18,135 nt of DNA from JBEKLJ01 sp050010255 (GTDB lineage: Bacteria > Acidobacteriota > Terriglobia > Bryobacterales > Bryobacteraceae): assembly GCA_050010255.1 (NCBI GenBank), contig JBEKLJ010000045.1, positions 1 to 18,135 on the forward strand. Direction: 5' to 3'. Below, in pieces: positions 14,891-18,135 of this stretch. A program made the translations under genes and the position numbers. Numbering within the stretch: the first letter of the stretch is position 1; every line of letters starts with the position of its first letter. The notes beneath the pieces were generated by a model. That model had not been told where the DNA came from. It ran no database searches and saw only the letters and a program-made list of their open reading frames with translations.

Positions 14891-14896
14891 TATGAT
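14891..14896 (+). promoter_or_regulatory. -10 element of the orphan membrane gene
   Basis: TATGAT ends six bases before the GTG at 14903, the spacing expected for a leaderless message. It also picks the start codon inside a much longer open frame. Confidence 0.5.
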
Positions 14897-14902
14897 GCCT
14901 CG

Positions 14903-15478
14903 GTGCCAATCCCCAGCAAGCCATGGTGGGAATGGGCTCTTTTCCTTTTTGCTGTCCTCGGAGCCCTGAAGAGCTTTCTGTGGGAGTGGCTAGTAGAACC
15001 GCTTCTGCGGAGGCCAAAACTTGTCGGAGAGGTCAAGGACTTCCGTCTCGTAAGCGCTCGCGCGACGCGCAGCCCGGAGGCGGCAACATCTGAGGAGACG
15101 TCATTTGACTCCGAGCTTCGCGTGCGCGTTAACGTCCACAATAAACATACGCAACCCGCCTATCTAAAGCGATGGGCGCTTGAGATTCGCCCGAAACGCG
15201 GGCGAGAGCTTTCGTTACCTTCGTTCCTGCCCGGACCTGACCGAAGGTGGAGGATCAGCGGACCACTGATGCCCGAGGCGCTTCATTTTGTTTGGCGGGA
15301 GCCGCACGAAGGGTGGCTCTACTTTCGCTGTCCAAACACGAAGGCCAATAGCCTTGAGTACTGCAAGTTCACTCTCTTTGCCGTCGATACAGATGACCGA
15401 AAGCATCGGCTATGCTCCGGTCTGATCCCCGAGGCCGGGGCCAGGGCAGTAGAGAGGAATGCGGTGGACCCCGACTAG
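14903..15478 (+). CDS. Unrecognised membrane-anchored protein, 3' end possibly altered by the adjacent IS
   Basis: From the GTG at 14903 the product is 191 aa. Residues about 7-29 are aromatic and hydrophobic (WWEWALFLFAVLGALKSFLW), probably a single membrane helix, followed by a soluble beta-rich part (ELRVRVNVHNKHTQPAYL, WALEIRP, and a W-x-F-x-C segment). I know no family for it. Codon use is visibly less GC-rich than in moaA, suggesting transfer. Its TAG stop interlocks with the stop of the decayed transposase on the other strand (CTAG at 15475-15478), so the last few residues may come from the insertion sequence end. The longer upstream frame is rejected on promoter position and composition. 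Confidence 0.6.
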   Translation: MPIPSKPWWEWALFLFAVLGALKSFLWEWLVEPLLRRPKLVGEVKDFRLVSARATRSPEAATSEETSFDSELRVRVNVHNKHTQPAYLKRWALEIRPKRGRELSLPSFLPGPDRRWRISGPLMPEALHFVWREPHEGWLYFRCPNTKANSLEYCKFTLFAVDTDDRKHRLCSGLIPEAGARAVERNAVDPD

Positions 15479-16170
15479 GCTGCCTCCAGCAGTTCGCGCA
15501 CGGTCCAAACGTGGTCGGAGATGCCGGCAGGCATTGCCGGAGTCATTCTGAGCGCCTTGTGGGGGTGGCCGAAATTATACCAGCAGTACCAGAGCACGAC
15601 CGCTGCCCAGTGATTTTCCCATTTCTTGCTGAAGGCGTTCGTCAGGCGCGTGAACCTGCGGCTCCCCATTCTCAGGCTCAGATTGCTTCGCTCAACGATT
15701 GAAGTGCAAATGCGCTCAGGATCGGGTCTTCCCAGGGCTGGGACCACCTCCATTGCGACCACATCAGCCGGGGAGTAGCGATGCTCCCCTCCGGGGTGGC
15801 TCGGTAGACCTTGATGAGCTGAGCGAAGTCTACTGAAGCCCCATACCTCGTCCAACTCCACGTCGCGCACGTCAACGTTGCGGACCTTCTCGGCCATCAG
15901 CCGCTCTGCTTTCGCCCCTGCGAGGACCAACAGCTTCACAATCGTGGTGTGGTGCACTTCGGTCAGTCGCTCCACACTCGAAACGCTATTGCCTTAGAGC
16001 AGGAGCCGCAGAACCATCTCGGCCTTCTCGATGGGCAGGTACATGCCCTCTAGGGGCTTCCCCTGCGGCTCAAGGAAGGTCTTGGAGCACTGGCGGCACT
16101 GGTAGCGCTGATTGCCCTTGCGGTCGCGCCCGTGGCGCTTGCATTCAACTCTGCAACTGTGGCAGGTCAC
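15475..16170 (-). pseudogene. Decayed IS1-family transposase
   Basis: Read from a GTG at 16170 with AAGGAG upstream, the frame gives an N-terminal zinc ribbon (TCHSCRVEC through YQCRQCSKTF), then EKAEMVLRLLL followed by a TAA at 15996-15994, and continues in the same frame as GNSVSSVERLTEVHHTTI. Later come VELDEVWGF (first catalytic Asp region), RYSPADVV, SIVERSNLSLRM, RRFTRLTNAFSKKWENH and WYNFGHPHKALRMTPAM, all typical of the IS1 group whose transposases end in TPAMxAGxxDHVW. After DEVWGF about 70 expected residues, including the second catalytic Asp, are missing. VDFAQLIKVYRATPEG survives in another frame before the original frame resumes at EHRYSP. It cannot make an active enzyme. Confidence 0.85.
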
Positions 16171-16303
16171 GGCTGGAATCTCCTTGTGATCCGCAGCCGG
16201 AAGCCGGACAATGGGCTTGGAGGGTCCGTTCGGCTTCGGCTGTGCGGATTCTGGCCCCGGTCGGCGTTCGCGCGCTGGTCGGGGCCTTTTGCTTCATGAT
16301 TTA

Positions 16304-16375
16304 AGTATACGTGACCCCCTCACGAATGTCAAGCGAAAAGTTCTGCTTGCGTTTCGTAACGGGGTCACGTATAAT
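16304..16375. promoter_or_regulatory. Mirror-image divergent promoters in a 68-bp near-palindrome
   Basis: The minus strand has TTGACA (16332-16327), a 17-base spacer and TATACT (16309-16304). The plus strand has TTGCGT (16347-16352), a 17-base spacer and TATAAT (16370-16375). The spacers and half of each -10 box are inverted repeats: 16306-16318 pairs perfectly with 16361-16373, and 16320-16326 pairs with 16353-16359 with one mismatch. CAAGC (16330-16334) and GCTTG (16345-16349) pair further in. The plus promoter fires into the 56-aa gene six bases away. The minus one points at the transposase remnant and a 50-codon frame. Confidence 0.7.
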
Positions 16376-16381
16376 GAGAGC

Positions 16382-16552
16382 GTGGCCAAGAAGAGGCTCC
16401 CCCAAGAAGTGCTTCAGTACTTTGCTAAGATGGGCCAGAAGGGTGGGCTGATAGGGGGGAGGGTCCGCGCCCAGAGGCTTACGCCAGAACAGCGAACCGA
16501 GAGCGCGAGAAAGGCGGTTTTAGCCCGATGGGCCAGGAACAAGCAGAAGTGA
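16382..16552 (+). CDS. Small basic protein, first gene of the SDH-protease cassette
   Basis: From a GTG six bases after TATAAT the product is 56 aa and strongly basic. An aromatic N-terminal helix (LPQEVLQYFAKMG) is followed by a Gly/Lys/Arg turn (QKGGLIGGR) and the motif LTPEQRTESARKAVLARW. Short proteins with GGxxGGxxR and LTPEQR..ARKAxxARW are scattered through many bacterial genomes without an assigned role; I recognise the pattern but know no function. The positive charge and helical design suggest nucleic-acid contact. Its stop overlaps the protease gene: the protease may start at ATG 16528 inside it or at GTG 16549 with a four-base GTGA overlap. Either way the two are translationally coupled. 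Confidence 0.68.
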   Translation: MAKKRLPQEVLQYFAKMGQKGGLIGGRVRAQRLTPEQRTESARKAVLARWARNKQK

Positions 16553-17454
16553 CGGAGCCGGTCTTCCAGGAGCCGCCCACAGCCAATGAGTTCGTTGAAA
16601 ACGAACTTCATAAGCGACTGCTGGAAATCGAGAAACTGTTCTCAGCGCATGCCTTGAGCTTGGTTGGTCCACTCATTGACGGGGTGGATGATTACCTGCG
16701 GACTGCAGTCGAGAAGCGTCACGCGAACGGTAGGCCCTCACGCAAGTTGGTCATCGTCCTGACCACCGAAGGCGGATACATCGAGACCGTGCAGCGGATG
16801 GTTGACACGGTTAGGCGCCACTATAGACTTGTCGATTTCATCATTCCGAATCAGGCATTCTCGGCCGGGACCATTTTTGCCCTTTCCGGGGATGCTATAC
16901 ACATGGACTATTATTCACGGCTTGGGCCGGTTGATCCGCAGGTGGAGGCACAGCCGGGGAAAGCCGTGTCGGCATTGGGCTACCTGGAACGCTATGAAGC
17001 GCTCCTCAAGAGAGCGCAAGACCCAAACATTCTCATATCGCCGGCGGAGATCAGCATTCTGATCAACGGTTTCGACCAGGGCGTGTTGTACCACTATGAG
17101 CAGGCGCGCGAGCAATCAATCGCCCTATTGAAGGAATGGCTGGCGAAGTACAAATTCAAGAACTGGAACAGGACCGAGACCCGCGGGATTCGCGTCACCA
17201 AGGCAATGAAGAAAGCGCAGGCCGAACGAATTGGAACCCAGCTGAACGACACCAAGACGTGGCACTCGCATGGCCACGGCATCTCTATGGCGGTGCTGCG
17301 CCGCAACCTAGGTCTGCGGATTGATGACTTTGAGGAGATCCCCGCGCGGAGTCTTGCAATCCGGGGATACTATAATCTGCTGTCCGACTACATGATGAAG
17401 CGCGGCGCAAGGGGCACAATTCACATCGTCGGGGACTATCGCTCGTTCCTGTAA
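16528..17454 (+). CDS. SDH-family Clp-fold serine protease (cytoplasmic)
   Basis: A 308-aa protein with no signal peptide or membrane helix. It shows the Clp/crotonase fold: KLVIVLTTEGGYIETVQRM with the TEGG oxyanion loop (80-83), IIPNQAFSAGTIFAL with nucleophile S112, and HMDYYSRLGPVDPQ with D136. The late motif WHSHGHGISM (H246-H250) is typical of the SDH (serine dehydrogenase-like proteinase) family. The fold is shared with SppA and ClpP, whose members cut proteins or signal-peptide remnants; this family's substrates are mostly unknown. Start ATG 16528 lies inside the 56-aa gene; GTG 16549 is equally plausible and gives 301 aa. The G+C content is lower than neighbouring core genes. A 72-aa gene follows after 16 bases. 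Confidence 0.82.
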   Translation: MGQEQAEVTEPVFQEPPTANEFVENELHKRLLEIEKLFSAHALSLVGPLIDGVDDYLRTAVEKRHANGRPSRKLVIVLTTEGGYIETVQRMVDTVRRHYRLVDFIIPNQAFSAGTIFALSGDAIHMDYYSRLGPVDPQVEAQPGKAVSALGYLERYEALLKRAQDPNILISPAEISILINGFDQGVLYHYEQAREQSIALLKEWLAKYKFKNWNRTETRGIRVTKAMKKAQAERIGTQLNDTKTWHSHGHGISMAVLRRNLGLRIDDFEEIPARSLAIRGYYNLLSDYMMKRGARGTIHIVGDYRSFL

Positions 17455-17470
17455 AGCGACGGGGGATGAA

Positions 17471-17689
17471 ATGGCGAAGCGGATGGACTTGGCGCAGATC
17501 CTTAAGAAACATCCGGAAGTTGACGTGGTACAACTCCAGCGGGCGCTCGACCTGTTTGATGAGTTGCGAAAGAGCGGCCTGGTTCACCCCCAAGGCTATA
17601 GGTCTGGACCTCCACTCGTCCGCCGCCGCGCCCGGCTCATGGATGATCTCGTCGATGATCCTAGAGCGGTGAGGCTGCGATCCAGGTAG
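17471..17689 (+). CDS. Small charged protein, third gene of the protease cassette
   Basis: A 72-aa frame preceded by GGGGGATGAA, a reasonable ribosome site, and starting MAKRMDLAQILKKHPEVDVVQLQRALDLF. The first half predicts amphipathic helices (LQRALDLFDELRKSG); the second half is Arg/Asp-rich (PLVRRRARLMDDLVDDPRAVRLR) and may be flexible. No family is recognised. The tight spacing after the protease makes co-transcription likely, so it may be a substrate, adaptor or antidote of the protease. A minus-strand frame over the same bases is less protein-like. Moderate confidence that it is expressed. Confidence 0.55.
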   Translation: MAKRMDLAQILKKHPEVDVVQLQRALDLFDELRKSGLVHPQGYRSGPPLVRRRARLMDDLVDDPRAVRLRSR

Positions 17690-17737
17690 CGGATACACCA
17701 CACTACAAGCACACCCTCGTGCTCACTCCAGATAATC

Positions 17738-17811
17738 CCTTCCCGGTGGAACCGGGTGAAGGCTCGTGATCCCCTGGCGGCCTGTCCTCCCGAGGCCGCC
17801 ACCAGGACAGG
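17738..17811 (+). terminator. Cluster of overlapping inverted repeats after the protease cassette
   Basis: Three stems are seen: CCCGGT (17742-17747) with ACCGGG (17751-17756), extended by CCTT/AAGG across a two-base bulge; TGGCGGCCT (17775-17783) with AGGCCGCCA (17793-17801); and CCTGTCCT (17781-17788) with AGGACAGG (17804-17811). The last two are mutually exclusive. They lie in the gap before nadE and may end the cassette message, but no clear T-run follows. No gene is seen in 17690-17871. Confidence 0.45.
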
Positions 17812-17857
17812 CACACAGATTTAGCGGACTACCCCCAGCCCCGCGGACCCCCCTGGG

Positions 17858-17863
17858 TACAAT
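17858..17863 (+). promoter_or_regulatory. -10 element of nadE
   Basis: TACAAT sits eight bases before the ATG at 17872, with AAGAGG between them. Transcription would start almost at the ATG, so the AGAGG is unlikely to be used as a ribosome site unless a promoter lies further upstream. Confidence 0.5.
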
Positions 17864-17871
17864 AAGAGGTC

Positions 17872-18135
17872 ATGCGGATCGCCCTGGCGCAGATCAACAC
17901 CACGGTCGGGGACCTGGCAGGGAATACGAACCTGATCGTGCGGGCGGCGCGCGAGGCCGCCAGTCGGGGCGCCGAGCTGGCCGTGTTCCCCGAGCTGGCC
18001 ATCACCGGGTATCCGCCCCGCGACCTGGTGGAGAAGGCCAGCTTCCTGGACCGCACCGAGGAGCAGCTCGGGCGGTTGGCCGAGGAGACCTCCGCGCTCG
18101 ACCTGGCGCTGATCTGCGGCTACGTTGGCCGCTCC
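17872..18135 (+). CDS. nadE: Glutamine-dependent NAD+ synthetase, N-terminal amidase domain (3' end outside window)
   Basis: The 88 visible residues open MRIALAQINTTVGDLAGN and carry VFPELAITGYPPRDL, with E41 as the catalytic Glu of the nitrilase-type glutaminase domain that feeds ammonia to the synthetase domain. GNTNLI, GAEL and the GYPPRDLV sequence are characteristic of this NadE form. The synthetase part, normally making up the second half of a protein of over 500 residues, lies beyond the window. It finishes the pathway begun by nadA five kilobases upstream. Confidence 0.93.
   Translation, partial: MRIALAQINTTVGDLAGNTNLIVRAAREAASRGAELAVFPELAITGYPPRDLVEKASFLDRTEEQLGRLAEETSALDLALICGYVGRS

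Noticed and set aside
14591..14902. N-terminal extension of the orphan membrane protein frame
   Set aside because: Overlaps moaA, is Arg/Pro-rich and precedes the TATGAT box that fits the GTG at 14903.
17596..17814. 72-codon minus-strand frame over the end of the cassette
   Set aside because: Overlaps the 72-aa plus-strand gene and the hairpin cluster; no ribosome site or promoter seen. Kept as a weak alternative only.
1..18135. CRISPR arrays, tRNA or rRNA genes
   Set aside because: No regularly spaced direct repeats and no cloverleaf or rRNA-like segments were recognised by eye; a tRNA scan would settle it.

Overview
The window looks like chromosomal DNA of a GC-rich, Gram-negative-type heterotroph. 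The family mix (TPM plus LemA, secreted M1 peptidase, CpsB-type PHP phosphatase, Mut7-C with an N-terminal ubiquitin-like domain) and -10 boxes placed only 5-13 bases before many start codons would fit an acidobacterium such as the Bryobacterales. That taxonomic placement is inference from gene content, not from a marker gene.

Layout. Positions 1-141 hold the tail of an unidentified gene. From about 190 to 2050 lies a small accessory island bounded by two imperfect 50-bp direct repeats. It contains, on the minus strand, a SieB-like superinfection-exclusion membrane protein and a BrnT/BrnA toxin-antitoxin pair whose promoter overlaps a perfect 12-bp palindrome. From 2.1 to 4.2 kb is a TPM-domain protein, a nucleotidyltransferase-like protein and LemA. 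From 4.3 to 5.9 kb is an overlapping pair: a fumarylacetoacetate-hydrolase-family protein and a Mut7-C RNase-like protein. recX (minus) and a ytxH / DUF948-like envelope pair (plus) diverge around 6.6 kb. They are followed by a CpsB-type phosphatase, a large secreted M1 metallopeptidase, a GT2-like protein, a membrane-anchored coiled-coil protein and, convergent to it, a half-size TauE/SafE permease. nadA and moaA (12.8-14.7 kb) form a tight pair of Fe-S enzymes. The right edge (17.87 kb onward) is the amidase domain of nadE.

Between moaA and nadE lies a second accessory block (about 14.9-17.8 kb), visibly less GC-rich. It holds an orphan membrane protein, a decayed IS1-family transposase (nonsense codon, internal deletion, compensating frame changes), and a three-gene cassette: a 56-aa basic protein, an SDH-type Clp-fold serine protease and a 72-aa protein. 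The cassette is fired from one arm of a 68-bp near-palindrome carrying mirror-image divergent promoters. It is the best candidate here for an undescribed system.

Several housekeeping-looking enzymes lack a canonical residue: the FAH-family protein has Gly for a metal-ligand Glu, the GT2 has Arg at the usual DXD-like Asp, the nucleotidyltransferase has DxN for DxD, and the M1 peptidase lacks GxMEN. These calls come from remembered family motifs and need alignments. No tRNA, rRNA or CRISPR array was seen.
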